A model generated the notes under the pieces. That model had not been told where the DNA came from and made no database searches. It worked only from the letters and a program-made list of their open reading frames with translations. From Loktanella sp. IMCC34160 (GTDB lineage Bacteria; Pseudomonadota; Alphaproteobacteria; Rhodobacterales; Rhodobacteraceae): DNA of 64,000 nucleotides. Position numbers and translations under genes: made by a program. The DNA is taken from contig NZ_SELP01000002.1 of NCBI RefSeq assembly GCF_004145845.1, positions 62,001 to 126,000 on the forward strand, read 5' to 3'. This document shows positions 36,316 to 45,874 of this stretch, piece by piece. The first letter of the stretch is position 1, and each line of letters begins with the position of its first letter.

Positions 36316-38793
36316 TCAGCTGCGCATATTGCCGCCGTTCGGGTCGTAGGCGGGGGCGCCCAGAATGGTGGCGGGATACATCTCGCCCAAGATCTCGACC
36401 GACAGGACGGTTCCCGGCGTGGCGGCCTCGGTCGCGACGTAGCCCATGGCCATGGACTGGCCGGTCCGGTGGGCATAGCCGCCCGAGGAGACGTAGCCGA
36501 CCGCTGCGCCGTCCTGCAGCACGGCCTCGTCGCCGGATACGTCGATCCCGTCGACCTCGATCACCATGGTCACCAGCTTGCGGGCGGGGCCCGTCGCGCG
36601 CTGCTTTTCCGCTGCGGATTTGCCGACGAAATCCTTCTTCCAGTTGATGAAGGCGTCCATGCCGCTTTCCACCGCGTTGAAGTCGGGCCGGAATTCCAGC
36701 GTCCAGACGCCCCAGCCCTTTTCCAGCCGCATCGACATCAGCGCCCGCGCCCCATACCAGCGATAGCCCAGATCGGCCCCGGCCTCTTCGACCGCCTCGG
36801 CCAGACGCAACAGGTATTGCGGCTTGCAATAGATTTCATAGCCCAACTCGCCCGAGAAGCTGATCCGGTTCAGGATCACCGGCACCCCACCGACGAAGGT
36901 CTGGCGCAGGTCGCGGAACTTGAAGGCCTCGGCGCGGACATCCTCGCGGGTGATCCGCTGAAGCAACGCGCGCGATTTTGGCCCCGACAGGGCGATCCCG
37001 TGCCAATCGTCGCTGACATTGGCATAAGTGACATCGGCGGGCAGATCGCGGGTGAACCAGCGGCGGTGCGCCTCTTGCATGGCGCCAGACCCGAACAGCA
37101 TAAAGTGATCATCGGCCAGACAGGCGACCGTCAGATCGCCATAGAGCCGCCCCTTGGGGGTCAGCATCGGGGTCAGGGTCAGGCGGCCGGGTTTCGGCAC
37201 ATAGCCCGCAAGAATGCGGTCAAGATAGGCGCGCGCGCCCGGTCCTTTGAATTCGTGTTTGGCGAAGTTGGCGATCTCGATCCCGCCCACGGCCTCTTGT
37301 ACGACCTTCACCTCGCGCGCGACATAGTCGTGGCTGCGGTTGCGTTCAAAGGTCGGGGTTTCATGCGCGTCGTCCGGCCCGTCGGCGAACCACAGCGCAT
37401 GTTCAAGGCCAAAGCCCTGACCCATGCGCGCGCCCTTGGCCACCAGCCGGTCATAGAGGGCCGTGGTCTTTTGCAGCCGCCCCTTGGGCAGGGTTTCGTT
37501 GGGGAAGGTCATCACGAAGCGGCGTTCGTAGTTTTCGGTCGATTTGACGGTGCCCCAGTCGGGGGTCGCCCAATCGCCGAAGCGGGCCACATCCATCGCC
37601 CAGACGTCGATGGACGGCTCACCGTCGATCATCCATTCGGCCAGCGTCAGGCCGACGCCGCCCCCTTGGCAGAAGCCCGCCATGACGCCCACCGCGCACC
37701 AGTAGTTGCGCATTCCCGGAACCGGCCCGATCATCGGGTTGCCGTCCGGGCCAAAGGTGAAGGGGCCGTTGATCGCGTCCTTGATCCCGGCCTCGGCCAG
37801 TGCGGGCACCCGTTCAAAGGCCAGTTCCAGACGGTCGGCGATGTTTTCCAGCTTGGGTGGCAGCAGTTCGTGCCCAAACTCCCACGGGGTGCCGCCGACC
37901 TTCCACGGCGTGCCGACGGGCTCGTAGGTGCCCAGAAGCATCCCGTCGCGTTCCTGCCGGAAATAGATGTTCGCCTCGTAGTCGATGCCGCAGGGCAGGC
38001 GGCGGCCGGCGTTGGCGATCTCTTCGATCCGGTCGGTAATCAGGTAATGGTGTTCCATCGGTTGAACCGGGAAATTCAGCCCGGCCATGTGGCCCACCTC
38101 GCGCGCCCAAAGACCGCCGCAGTTGACCACATGCTCGGCGATGACCGTGCCGCGTTCCGTCTTGACCTCCCACTGGCCATCGGGGCGCATGGTGGTGCCG
38201 ATCACCGGGGTATGGGTGAAGTACTGGCCACCAAAGGTGCGGGCCGCCTTGGCGAAGGCATAGGTGGTGCCGGACGGGTCAAGATCGCCGTCCTGATCGT
38301 CCCACAGGGCTGCGTAGTAATGTTTCGGGTCGATCAGCGGATGCCGGTCGGCGATTTCCTTCAGGTCGATCCATTCCTGATGCAGGCCCATGTAGCGGGC
38401 CTTGGACCGTTCCCGCTTCAGGTAGTCATACCAGGTCTTGTTGGACGCCAGATAGAAGCCGCCGGTCATGTGCAGGCCGACGGACTGGCCCGACAGTTCC
38501 TCGATCTCTTTGTACAGCCCGATGGTATAGCTTTGCAGGCGGCTGATGTTGGGGTCAGAGCTGATCGTGTGGATCTGCCCGGCGGCGTGCCAGGAAGAGC
38601 CCGAGGTCAGTTCATTCCGTTCCAGCAGGATCACGTCCTTCCAGCCGAATTTTGACAGGTGGAACAGGATCGAACAGCCCACGACCCCGCCGCCGATGAT
38701 CACGGCCTTGGCGTGGGAGGGCAGGGGCTTGCCCCGGCTGCTGTCGTCGGTCTGCTTGTTCAGCGTGGATTGGACAAGGTTGTCATCGGTCAT
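36316..38793 (-). CDS. FAD-dependent dehydrogenase with GcvT domain (dimethylglycine/sarcosine dehydrogenase type)
   Basis: 825-aa two-part enzyme. The N-terminal half is a D-amino-acid-oxidase-like flavoprotein: VIIGGGVVGCSILFHLSKFG (about 31-50), SGSSWHAAGQIH (the flavin-attachment region) and GPFTFGPDGNPMIGPVPG. The C-terminal half, from about residue 470, is a GcvT-like tetrahydrofolate domain (FMLFGSGAMQEAHRRWF, SGELGYEIYCK, RALMSMRLEKGWGVWTLEFRPDFNAVESG). Such proteins oxidise N-methyl groups and pass the carbon to tetrahydrofolate. Start 38793 (MTDDNLVQ) has GGAGACCCCA upstream. It lies 29 bases downstream of the MttB-family gene, suggesting stepwise demethylation of one compound. Confidence 0.93.
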   Translation of the reverse strand: MTDDNLVQSTLNKQTDDSSRGKPLPSHAKAVIIGGGVVGCSILFHLSKFGWKDVILLERNELTSGSSWHAAGQIHTISSDPNISRLQSYTIGLYKEIEELSGQSVGLHMTGGFYLASNKTWYDYLKRERSKARYMGLHQEWIDLKEIADRHPLIDPKHYYAALWDDQDGDLDPSGTTYAFAKAARTFGGQYFTHTPVIGTTMRPDGQWEVKTERGTVIAEHVVNCGGLWAREVGHMAGLNFPVQPMEHHYLITDRIEEIANAGRRLPCGIDYEANIYFRQERDGMLLGTYEPVGTPWKVGGTPWEFGHELLPPKLENIADRLELAFERVPALAEAGIKDAINGPFTFGPDGNPMIGPVPGMRNYWCAVGVMAGFCQGGGVGLTLAEWMIDGEPSIDVWAMDVARFGDWATPDWGTVKSTENYERRFVMTFPNETLPKGRLQKTTALYDRLVAKGARMGQGFGLEHALWFADGPDDAHETPTFERNRSHDYVAREVKVVQEAVGGIEIANFAKHEFKGPGARAYLDRILAGYVPKPGRLTLTPMLTPKGRLYGDLTVACLADDHFMLFGSGAMQEAHRRWFTRDLPADVTYANVSDDWHGIALSGPKSRALLQRITREDVRAEAFKFRDLRQTFVGGVPVILNRISFSGELGYEIYCKPQYLLRLAEAVEEAGADLGYRWYGARALMSMRLEKGWGVWTLEFRPDFNAVESGMDAFINWKKDFVGKSAAEKQRATGPARKLVTMVIEVDGIDVSGDEAVLQDGAAVGYVSSGGYAHRTGQSMAMGYVATEAATPGTVLSVEILGEMYPATILGAPAYDPNGGNMRS

Positions 38794-38822
38794 TGGGGTC
38801 TCCTGATCTCTGCGCGGGCCGG

Positions 38823-40370
38823 TCAATACCAGGCGTCGGGCAGCTCTTCCTTGCGTTTGGCGACAAAGGCGTCGAGCGCCTCTTTCGTCGCGATTTCAAT
38901 GGCGGGCGCTTCATAGTCGCGCAGCATCTTGGTCCATCGGGCATGGGCGCGGGCGCGCATGTCCAGACTGCCGCCCTCTTCCCAGCTTTCCACGTTTTCG
39001 CTGTCCGACAGGGCAGGTTCATAGAACGCCGTCTGGTAGTTGCGCATTGTGTGGGCGCAGCCGAGGAAATGGCCGCCTGCGGGCACCTCGGCATAGGCGT
39101 CACGGGCAAAGGCCTCGTCCGAGCAATCAAGCCCCTGATCCAGCACTTTCTGATAGCCGCCCAGCCGGTCGGCATCCATCACCAGCTTTTCAAACCCGGT
39201 GCACAGCCCACCTTCCATCCAGCCCGCGGCGTGCAGCACGAAATTCGCGCCCGCCAGCATGGTTGAATGCATGCTGTCCGCGCTTTCATAGGCGGCCTGC
39301 GCGTCCTCGATCTTGGAGGCGGTCAGCGACCCGCCGCAGCGCAGCGGCAAGCCGATCCGCCGGGCCAATTGACCGATAGCATAGTTGGACATGACCGGTT
39401 CCGGCATCCCGAAGGTGGGCGCCCCGGATTTCAGCGACATGGAGGACAGGAAATTGCCCAGAACAAAGGGCGCGCCGGGGCGGATCAACTGGGTGAAGGC
39501 GCAGACCATCATCGCCTCGGCCATGGCCTGCGCGACCGACGCCGCCGTGCTGACCGGACCCATCGCGCCGGACAGGATGAACGGCACAACGATCAACCCC
39601 TGACCGCGCCCACAGTAGACCCGCGCGGCCTCGGTCACGACCTTGTCCACCAGAAGGGGCGAGTTCGTGTTGACGTTGCCCATGATGACGCAATTGCTGT
39701 CCATCACCTCCCGCCCGTGCAGGATTTCGGCCATGTCGACACTGTCCTGCGCCCGGCTCATTTCCGTGATCGCGCCAAGGTGGGGTTTGTCGGACACGGT
39801 CATATGGGCGTGGACCATGTCCAGATGCCGCTTGGACACGGGAACGTCCGTCGGCTCGGCGATGACCAGCCCGGTGTGGTGCAGTTGCGGCAGCATATAG
39901 GCCAGCTTCACCAGTTTTTCGAAATCGTCGAAGGTGGCGTAGCGGCGGCCGCCTTCCAGATCACGGACAAAGGGGGCGCCATAGATCGGGGCAAAGACCT
40001 GATTGTTGCCGCCGATGACCACCGATCGGGCAGGGTTGCGGGCCACTTGGGTAAACTCGCGCGGGGCCTTGGCGCAAAGCGCGCGGATCATCTGCGCGTC
40101 GGCCTTGATCAGGTCGCCATGCTCGCCCGTGGGCATGACGCCCGCCTTGCGCCAGATCTCCAGCGCCTCCGGGTCGTCCCGGAAGGCGATGCCGATGTTT
40201 TCTATGATCCAATCGACCTGCGCGTCGATCTTTTCCAACTGGTCTTCGTCCAGCGGATCGAAGAAGGGCAGAACCCGCCGGATATAGGGCGAGGCGGGCG
40301 CGGCCTGTGGGCCGGTGTCGGTGCCCCGGTCGCGGCGGCGGGCGGATCGGGTGCGGCGGGATTCGGTCAT
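38823..40370 (-). CDS. MttB-family methyltransferase without pyrrolysine
   Basis: 515-aa member of the trimethylamine methyltransferase superfamily. Blocks typical of MttB/MtgB proteins: VVIGGNNQVFAPIYGAPFVRDLEGG, THTGLVIAEP-like LHHTGLVIAEPTDVP, NTNSPLLVD and FVLGNFLSSMSLKSGAPTFGMPEP. The frame has no internal TAG, so no pyrrolysine, which places it with the glycine betaine (MtgB-like) and related enzymes rather than true MttB. Non-Pyl members move a methyl group from a quaternary amine to a corrinoid protein; no corrinoid-protein gene is visible nearby, and the partner here is a flavin/THF enzyme. Start 40370 follows GGAGTCCCAC. Confidence 0.88.
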   Translation of the reverse strand: MTESRRTRSARRRDRGTDTGPQAAPASPYIRRVLPFFDPLDEDQLEKIDAQVDWIIENIGIAFRDDPEALEIWRKAGVMPTGEHGDLIKADAQMIRALCAKAPREFTQVARNPARSVVIGGNNQVFAPIYGAPFVRDLEGGRRYATFDDFEKLVKLAYMLPQLHHTGLVIAEPTDVPVSKRHLDMVHAHMTVSDKPHLGAITEMSRAQDSVDMAEILHGREVMDSNCVIMGNVNTNSPLLVDKVVTEAARVYCGRGQGLIVVPFILSGAMGPVSTAASVAQAMAEAMMVCAFTQLIRPGAPFVLGNFLSSMSLKSGAPTFGMPEPVMSNYAIGQLARRIGLPLRCGGSLTASKIEDAQAAYESADSMHSTMLAGANFVLHAAGWMEGGLCTGFEKLVMDADRLGGYQKVLDQGLDCSDEAFARDAYAEVPAGGHFLGCAHTMRNYQTAFYEPALSDSENVESWEEGGSLDMRARAHARWTKMLRDYEAPAIEIATKEALDAFVAKRKEELPDAWY

Positions 40371-40464
40371 GTGGGACTCCGTGGAACGGGTGCCAAAGTA
40401 TGACCTTTTCAAAACCGCGTATTCCCCCTATTTTCTTTTGTAGATCATAATCAGGAATTATGAA

Positions 40465-41370
40465 TTGAAAGACGGGTTGTCGCATAGCCTGCCGCATCTT
40501 TTGGCGTTCGAGGCCGCGGCGCGTCACGGGTCGTTCACCCGCGCGGCGGAAGAACTGGGCGTCAGCCAGCCCGCGATCAGCCAGTCAGTGCGCAAGCTGG
40601 AGGACCGGATCGGCGTGGCGCTGTTCACCCGCAACCGCAAATCCATCGCCCTGACCGAGGCGGGCAGGATCTTGGGTGAAGATGCCGAACGGGCCTTTGG
40701 CCGCTTGGGCAATACCCTGCGCCAGTTGCGACAGATGGGGCGGCCAGATCACGTGACCCTTTCGGTCTCTTCGGCCTTTGCGCATTACTGGATGGTCCCG
40801 CGCCTGCAATCCTTTCACGCCGCCCATCCGGGCATCGACCTGCGGATGCAGCAGACGGACAAGGACATTGATCCGGGGCAGGAAGGCGTATCGCTGGCGG
40901 TCTGGCGCGGGCAGGGGGACTGGAAAGGCTGCCGGTCGCATCTGATCGCGGCGGAACAGGTCTGGCCTGTCGCCTCGCCCGCCTGGGTGGCCCGGAACGG
41001 TCATCCGGACAGCATCGCGGACCTTGCCGGGTCTGCCCTGATCACGCTGGAAGAACCGTTTCGCTATCGCCCCGGCTGGGCCGATTATTTCGCCGCTTTC
41101 GGGGTGTCTTACGCGGACCGGGGCGGGGGGTTGCGTCTGAACGACTATGCGCTTGTCCTTCAGGCCGCGATGGCGGGTGAAGGCGTGGCCTTTGGCTGGG
41201 GGCATGTGACGCAGACGCTTGTCGACAAGGGGATGCTGGTGCGGCTGGGGGACTGGTGCTGGACCTCGGGGGCGGGGTTCTACCTTGTCTGGTCCGAGGT
41301 GGCGGACATGCCGCCGGAAGTGGCGCAGGTGCGGGATTGGATCATCTCGGTGGCAGAGGAGCGGGCATGA
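40465..41370 (+). CDS. LysR-family regulator (GcvA-like)
   Basis: 301-aa LysR-type regulator. Helix-turn-helix: LLAFEAAARHGSFTRAAEEL, then GVSQPAISQSVRKLEDRIG. The effector domain has the GcvA-type pattern VTLSVSSAFAHYWMVPRLQSF and a late EGVAFGWGHVTQTLV. The start is a TTG at 40465, with AGGA 8-12 bases upstream; no ATG is available in frame before the helix-turn-helix. Divergent from the MttB-family gene across 94 bases, so it probably controls the amine-demethylation genes. Its stop overlaps the start of the YihY gene by four bases. Confidence 0.9.
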   Translation: MKDGLSHSLPHLLAFEAAARHGSFTRAAEELGVSQPAISQSVRKLEDRIGVALFTRNRKSIALTEAGRILGEDAERAFGRLGNTLRQLRQMGRPDHVTLSVSSAFAHYWMVPRLQSFHAAHPGIDLRMQQTDKDIDPGQEGVSLAVWRGQGDWKGCRSHLIAAEQVWPVASPAWVARNGHPDSIADLAGSALITLEEPFRYRPGWADYFAAFGVSYADRGGGLRLNDYALVLQAAMAGEGVAFGWGHVTQTLVDKGMLVRLGDWCWTSGAGFYLVWSEVADMPPEVAQVRDWIISVAEERA

Positions 41371-42215
41371 GCGGTTGGTATGGGCGGGTGCGGGCCATCC
41401 TGCGCGAGGCGAACGCGGTGACGACCCGCAACGATCTGGACCTGATCGCCGCCGGGGTGGCCTTCTACGGTCTGTTTTCGATTTTCCCGGCGCTGGCTGC
41501 GACCATCGCCATCCTTGGCCTTATCTCTGATCCCGTAGTGGTCGAGGCCCAGCTTGACCTGATGCGCGATGTGATCCCGGCGGATGTCTACGCCATCTTT
41601 GATGACCAGATCGCCCGGCTTTTGTCCGCCGGGGGCGGTACGTTGGGCTGGACGACCGTTGTGTCGGTTCTGGTCGCGCTCTGGTCTGCGCGGGCCGGGG
41701 TCGGGGCGTTGATGCGCGGTGTGAACGCGATCTTCGGCAACCCGCCGCGCGGAGGACTGCGGCACCTGTTCGCCGCGCTTGTGATGACCGTTTCCTTGAT
41801 CGCTGTTGCGCTGGTGGCGCTCGCTGCGGTTGTCGGCGCCCCCATTGCCATCGCACTTTTGCCCGAAAACGCGCCCACAGCCCGGATGCTTGAAGGGGTC
41901 CGCTGGATTGTCGCGCTGGGGGTGCTACTGGCGGCCCTGGCGATCCTCTACCGATATGGCCCGAACAGCCGGGGCGCGCGGGGCGGATGGCTGACGCCGG
42001 GGGCGATCATCGCGCTGGTGCTGTGGTTCGGCGCGTCTTGGGCCTTTTCCGAATACCTTTCCAACTTCGGCCGCTACAACGAGGTCTACGGATCACTGGG
42101 GGCGGTCATCGCGCTTTTGATGTGGTTCTACATCAGCGCCTACCTCATCCTTCTGGGGGCGGTGTTTGATGTGTCGCTGGCCACCCGGCCCGCAGATCCC
42201 ACCACCTCTGATTGA
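41367..42215 (+). CDS. YihY/BrkB-family inner membrane protein
   Basis: 282-aa polytopic membrane protein of the YihY/virulence factor BrkB family. Typical blocks: DLDLIAAGVAFYGLFSIFPALAA-TIAILG near the N-terminus, RAGVGALMRGVNAIFG after helix 2, and SWAFSEYLSNFGRYNEVYGSLG-AVIALLMWFYISAYLILLGAVF at the C-terminus. Six helices predicted. Function of the family is unsettled. It starts inside the LysR stop (ATGA overlap), so the two are translationally coupled, though no functional link is evident. Confidence 0.9.
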   Translation: MSGWYGRVRAILREANAVTTRNDLDLIAAGVAFYGLFSIFPALAATIAILGLISDPVVVEAQLDLMRDVIPADVYAIFDDQIARLLSAGGGTLGWTTVVSVLVALWSARAGVGALMRGVNAIFGNPPRGGLRHLFAALVMTVSLIAVALVALAAVVGAPIAIALLPENAPTARMLEGVRWIVALGVLLAALAILYRYGPNSRGARGGWLTPGAIIALVLWFGASWAFSEYLSNFGRYNEVYGSLGAVIALLMWFYISAYLILLGAVFDVSLATRPADPTTSD

Positions 42216-42329
42216 GCGGCAAGTCCTTCAAATTTCCCCTAGAATTTGTGATTCGTTCCAGATATTGTGTCGGATAACAAAAAGTGGGCCGGTTGTTCCC
42301 GGACCCGCGTATGAGGCGGAGTGAGTATT

Positions 42330-45300
42330 ATGTCAGCGATTGAGTTCGTTGTCCGCGATTCTGCGGGCACTGTTCGGCACGGGTCTGTAGCGAGTGAAAC
42401 GGGTGGAATGCAGTCCATCATCGTCTCCGCTGACCAGGAAATTTCCCTAAACCTTCACCGAAGCCAGGTCGTGTCCTACCGACGCGAAGGGCAGGCGTTG
42501 GAACTGACCTTGATCGACGGTCGTGTGATCGTGATCGAGGGGTTCTTCACGCCCGACGGGATTGCCGAGAACCGGCTGTTCCTGTCGGCGGATGGTCTTC
42601 TGGCCGAGGTGGAGCTTTCGGCGGGCGAGGGGGGCAGCTATTACGCCGCCTATTCGGACGCGGACGCTGTCGGTAAATGGAGCGCGGACGACGCCCTGTA
42701 TTTCATGCGCAGTCCTGATGTGATGCTGGCCAATTACGAGGCGATCGCGGTCGCGGATGGCGAGGCGGGGATGCTGGCCGCGCCCCTTCTGACCGGGATT
42801 GGCGGGATTGGCGGCGCGCTGGGCGCTGGCGCTGCCGTTATCGGCGGCGGCATCCTGATTGATCAGGTCTTTGATGGCGGCGGCGGGTCGTCCGGCCCGG
42901 TCGTGACGATCGAGGAAGGCACGCAAGGCACGGGCACCGTGGTGAACGGCGATGATGCCGCCGACGGGATCGAAATCTCGGGCACCGGCACGCCCGGCGG
43001 CACCGTCACCGTCACGATTGACGGGGATACCACGCAGACCACGACAGTCGACGAAAACGGCGAGTGGACCGTTGTCTTCGATCCCGAAGATGTGGGCGAT
43101 GGCGAACATGATGTGACCGTGACCATCACCGATGGGAACGGGTCGACGACCGTCACCGATACCGTGCTTGTCGATACGGTTGCGACGGTTGACTTTGATG
43201 GCAGCACCGTCACCGGGGATGGCATTGTAAACGCTACGGAAAATGGCGGTTCCGTCACCCTGTCCGGCACGGTCGAGGCTGGGTCGACCGTTGTCGTCGA
43301 AATCAACGGCAACACTTATGAGGCGACCGTGACGGGAACCGAGTGGGAGCTGATCCTGCCCGCCGGCACCCTGCCGGGTGGAGAGTACGAACTGGACGTG
43401 ACGGTGATCGCGACCGATGGCGCGGGCAACAGTGCCGCCACCGTCGGCACCATCACCGTGGACACTGTCACTACGATCGGGATGGACACCACCACGATCG
43501 GCGGGGATGGGTCCGTCAACGCGACCGAACTTGCCGGCGGCGTGACCGTGATTGGCACGGCGGAGCCGGGCGCGACGGTCGATGTCACCATCGGCCTTGT
43601 GACCCTGACCACCACTGCGGGTGTCGATGGCAACTGGTCCGTCGTGTTCGGGTCGGGCGATATCGCGCCGGGGACCTATGTGGCCGATGTCACCGCCACC
43701 GCCACGGACCTTGCGGGCAATACTGCGACCTCCAGCGGCACGATCCAGATCGACACCGAGATGAACCTGACCGTCAACACCGCGACGGTCGAAGGCAACG
43801 GGATTGTCAACGCGGCCGAAGCGTCCGATGGGATCAGCCTGTCGGGCACGGCGGAACCGGGGGCGCAGGTCACGGTCACCCTGAATGGCTATAGCCAGAC
43901 CGTCACCGCGTCGGGCAACGGCACCTGGACCACCACCTGGCCCGCCGGGCAATTGCCGACGGGCGAAACCCAGTCGACCGTATCGGTCACGGCGGTTGAT
44001 GCGGCAGGCAACAGCGAAACCACCTCGGGTACGATCACCTTTGACACGCTGGTGAACCAGCTGAACCTGACCTCTGGTCCGGTTGCGGGCGACAATATCG
44101 TTAACGGCTCTGAAATCGGCGAAGCGATCACCCTGAGCGGGCAGGTCGAGGCCGGGTCGACCGTCTGGGTCAACCTTGGCGGCAGCACGCTTCAGGCGGC
44201 GGTGGATGGCAATGGCAACTGGTCCGTCACCTTCCCCGGCGGCACGCTGGCGGCTGGCGAATACAACACCAACCTGGTGATCACCGCGCAGGACGCCGCG
44301 GGGAATACCTCGTCCATCAGTCAGGCGGTGCAGGTCGATACCGTGGCCGGGCACCTGACCATGATCGACGGCGATCAGGTCGCGGGCGACGGCACCATCA
44401 ACGCGCAAGAGGCCGAAGGCGGCGTGCTGCTGTCCGGCACCGCGACGCCGGGCATGATCGTAACCGTCACCATGGCCGGGGCAACCCATCAAGTGTTGGC
44501 CGATGGCAACGGCAACTGGTCGTCGCTGTTCAGTGACGCGGAAATCCCCGATGGGACGACCACGGCGCAAATCTCGGCCTCGATCACCGATGCGGCAGGC
44601 AATACGACCACGATCACCGACACCGTCCAGATCGATACGATCGTCGATGACCTTGCCTTTGTGACCAACCCGGCAGGCGGCGACGGCACGATCAGCGGCA
44701 GAGAGTCGTCCGGGTCTTTCGTGACGCTGACCGGCACGGTCGAACCCTTCTCGAACGTGGTTGTGACGCTGGGCGGCCAGACCGTCACGACGACGTCGGA
44801 CGCAAATGGCAACTGGACCGCGAATTTCCCGGCCTCCGTCGTGCCGACGGGCGAGGGCGATCTGGCGATGACCGTGACCGCCACCGACCCTGCGGGCAAC
44901 GTGAACACGATCTCTGACACGGTGGCCTACGACACCGTCGTCAACGCGCTGTCCTCCAACGGGGCGACGATCACCGGCAACGGGTCGGTCAACGCGACCG
45001 AAGCCGGGCAGGGCATCACCCTGACCGGTCAGGTCGAACCCGGTTCGACGGTCTTCGTGACCTTCAACGGGGTCACCCATCAGGCGACCGTTCTGGCCGA
45101 TGGCAGCTGGTCGGTCGATTTCTCGGCGGCCGAGGTTCCGGCTGGCGAATACACGGCCGAAGTGACGATCAGCGCGACGGATGCGGTCGGCAACACGGCC
45201 ACGATCACCGATACCTTCCTTGTCGACACGGTCGCGCCCGAAACCCCGTTTATCACCGGGATCGACGATGGCCGAAGCGGGCTGCGCGGGATTTCCGTTG

Positions 45301-45809
45301 CGGATGAAGATACCTCGCTTCAGGTGCATCAGCTGAACGCCGACGGGTCTGTGACCGAGGTGGCCTTCGATCCTACGGTCGACAGTGCCTATGACGAGGT
45401 CGATCTGGCCTTCGCCGCCCCGGTTCCGGACGGATCGCAACTGGTCGTGACCTCGACCGACGCGGCGGGCAACCAGAACGCGACCCTGTTCGTGCTGGAC
45501 GAGGCCGGATCGAACGTGGTGGACCTGTCCCATGCGGGGCTGGACGGTATCAACATCGGCGCGATCGACCTGAACTTTGCCGAATACAGCGAGTTGACGA
45601 TCTCGGCCGCCGATCTTGAGGCGCTGACCAGCATCACTAACGAACTGGTGATCCACGGCGACCAGTACGACACCGTTAACCTGCAGGGCGCGACCATCGT
45701 CGATACCCGCACGATCGATCAGGTCGATTATACCGTCTACGAAATGGGATCGGCAGGAGAGCTGGTGGTGATCCAGGACGAGATCACCGTGAACAACACG
45801 ATCATCTGA
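42330..45809 (+). CDS. Bap-like repetitive Ig-domain adhesin secreted by type I system
   Basis: 1159-aa acidic surface protein. Residues about 1-110 match the BapA-prefix type N-terminal domain (IIVSADQEISLNLHRSQVVSYR, LTLIDGRVIVIEGFF, LFLSADGLLAEVELS), followed by a Gly/Ala-rich hydrophobic linker (GIGGIGGALGAGAAVIGGG, about 155-175). Then eight tandem Ig-like repeats of about 97 residues, each with GxxxVNATE, LSGTxEPGxxVxVT, GNWSVxF and ATDxAGNxxT. A shorter unrelated repeat and a C-terminal 100-residue region (NELVIHGDQYDTVNLQG, ending VVIQDEITVNNTII) follow, the likely secretion signal. No RTX nonapeptides. No signal peptide. The three downstream genes are its export machine. Start: ATG 42330 with a GGAGTGAG region before it; GTG 42321 possible. 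Confidence 0.9.
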   Translation: MSAIEFVVRDSAGTVRHGSVASETGGMQSIIVSADQEISLNLHRSQVVSYRREGQALELTLIDGRVIVIEGFFTPDGIAENRLFLSADGLLAEVELSAGEGGSYYAAYSDADAVGKWSADDALYFMRSPDVMLANYEAIAVADGEAGMLAAPLLTGIGGIGGALGAGAAVIGGGILIDQVFDGGGGSSGPVVTIEEGTQGTGTVVNGDDAADGIEISGTGTPGGTVTVTIDGDTTQTTTVDENGEWTVVFDPEDVGDGEHDVTVTITDGNGSTTVTDTVLVDTVATVDFDGSTVTGDGIVNATENGGSVTLSGTVEAGSTVVVEINGNTYEATVTGTEWELILPAGTLPGGEYELDVTVIATDGAGNSAATVGTITVDTVTTIGMDTTTIGGDGSVNATELAGGVTVIGTAEPGATVDVTIGLVTLTTTAGVDGNWSVVFGSGDIAPGTYVADVTATATDLAGNTATSSGTIQIDTEMNLTVNTATVEGNGIVNAAEASDGISLSGTAEPGAQVTVTLNGYSQTVTASGNGTWTTTWPAGQLPTGETQSTVSVTAVDAAGNSETTSGTITFDTLVNQLNLTSGPVAGDNIVNGSEIGEAITLSGQVEAGSTVWVNLGGSTLQAAVDGNGNWSVTFPGGTLAAGEYNTNLVITAQDAAGNTSSISQAVQVDTVAGHLTMIDGDQVAGDGTINAQEAEGGVLLSGTATPGMIVTVTMAGATHQVLADGNGNWSSLFSDAEIPDGTTTAQISASITDAAGNTTTITDTVQIDTIVDDLAFVTNPAGGDGTISGRESSGSFVTLTGTVEPFSNVVVTLGGQTVTTTSDANGNWTANFPASVVPTGEGDLAMTVTATDPAGNVNTISDTVAYDTVVNALSSNGATITGNGSVNATEAGQGITLTGQVEPGSTVFVTFNGVTHQATVLADGSWSVDFSAAEVPAGEYTAEVTISATDAVGNTATITDTFLVDTVAPETPFITGIDDGRSGLRGISVADEDTSLQVHQLNADGSVTEVAFDPTVDSAYDEVDLAFAAPVPDGSQLVVTSTDAAGNQNATLFVLDEAGSNVVDLSHAGLDGINIGAIDLNFAEYSELTISAADLEALTSITNELVIHGDQYDTVNLQGATIVDTRTIDQVDYTVYEMGSAGELVVIQDEITVNNTII
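42894..45223 (+). repeat. Eight tandem ~291-bp repeats inside the adhesin gene
   Basis: Each unit codes for one Ig-like domain of about 97 residues and ends near a DTV or DT motif. Units are clearly diverged at DNA level rather than identical, so the array is old and not freshly expanded. Confidence 0.8.
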
Positions 45810-45815
45810 TCGCGC

Positions 45816-45840
45816 ATGGGGGCGAGCACGTCGCCCCCAT
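45816..45840 (+). terminator. Hairpin between adhesin and secretion genes
   Basis: ATGGGGGCGA and TCGCCCCCAT form a perfect ten-base-pair stem with a five-base loop, six bases after the adhesin stop. Without a T run it is more likely a partial terminator or stabiliser allowing more adhesin than secretion apparatus. Confidence 0.65.
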
Positions 45841-45874
45841 CAGAACGCCTAAAAGAACGACTGGGGCACAACCC

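Noticed and set aside
36469-38655. 728-codon open frame on the plus strand
   Set aside because: It runs antisense to the flavoprotein/GcvT gene, whose motifs are unmistakable. Composition is typical of an antisense shadow.
42447-45656. 1069-codon open frame on the minus strand across the adhesin gene
   Set aside because: It is a shadow of the GC-rich repetitive plus-strand gene: low-complexity Arg/Gly/Asp composition, no domain, and the plus-strand protein is well supported.
42330-45809. RTX calcium-binding repeats in the adhesin
   Set aside because: No GGxGxDxxx nonapeptides are present; the repeats are Ig-like.
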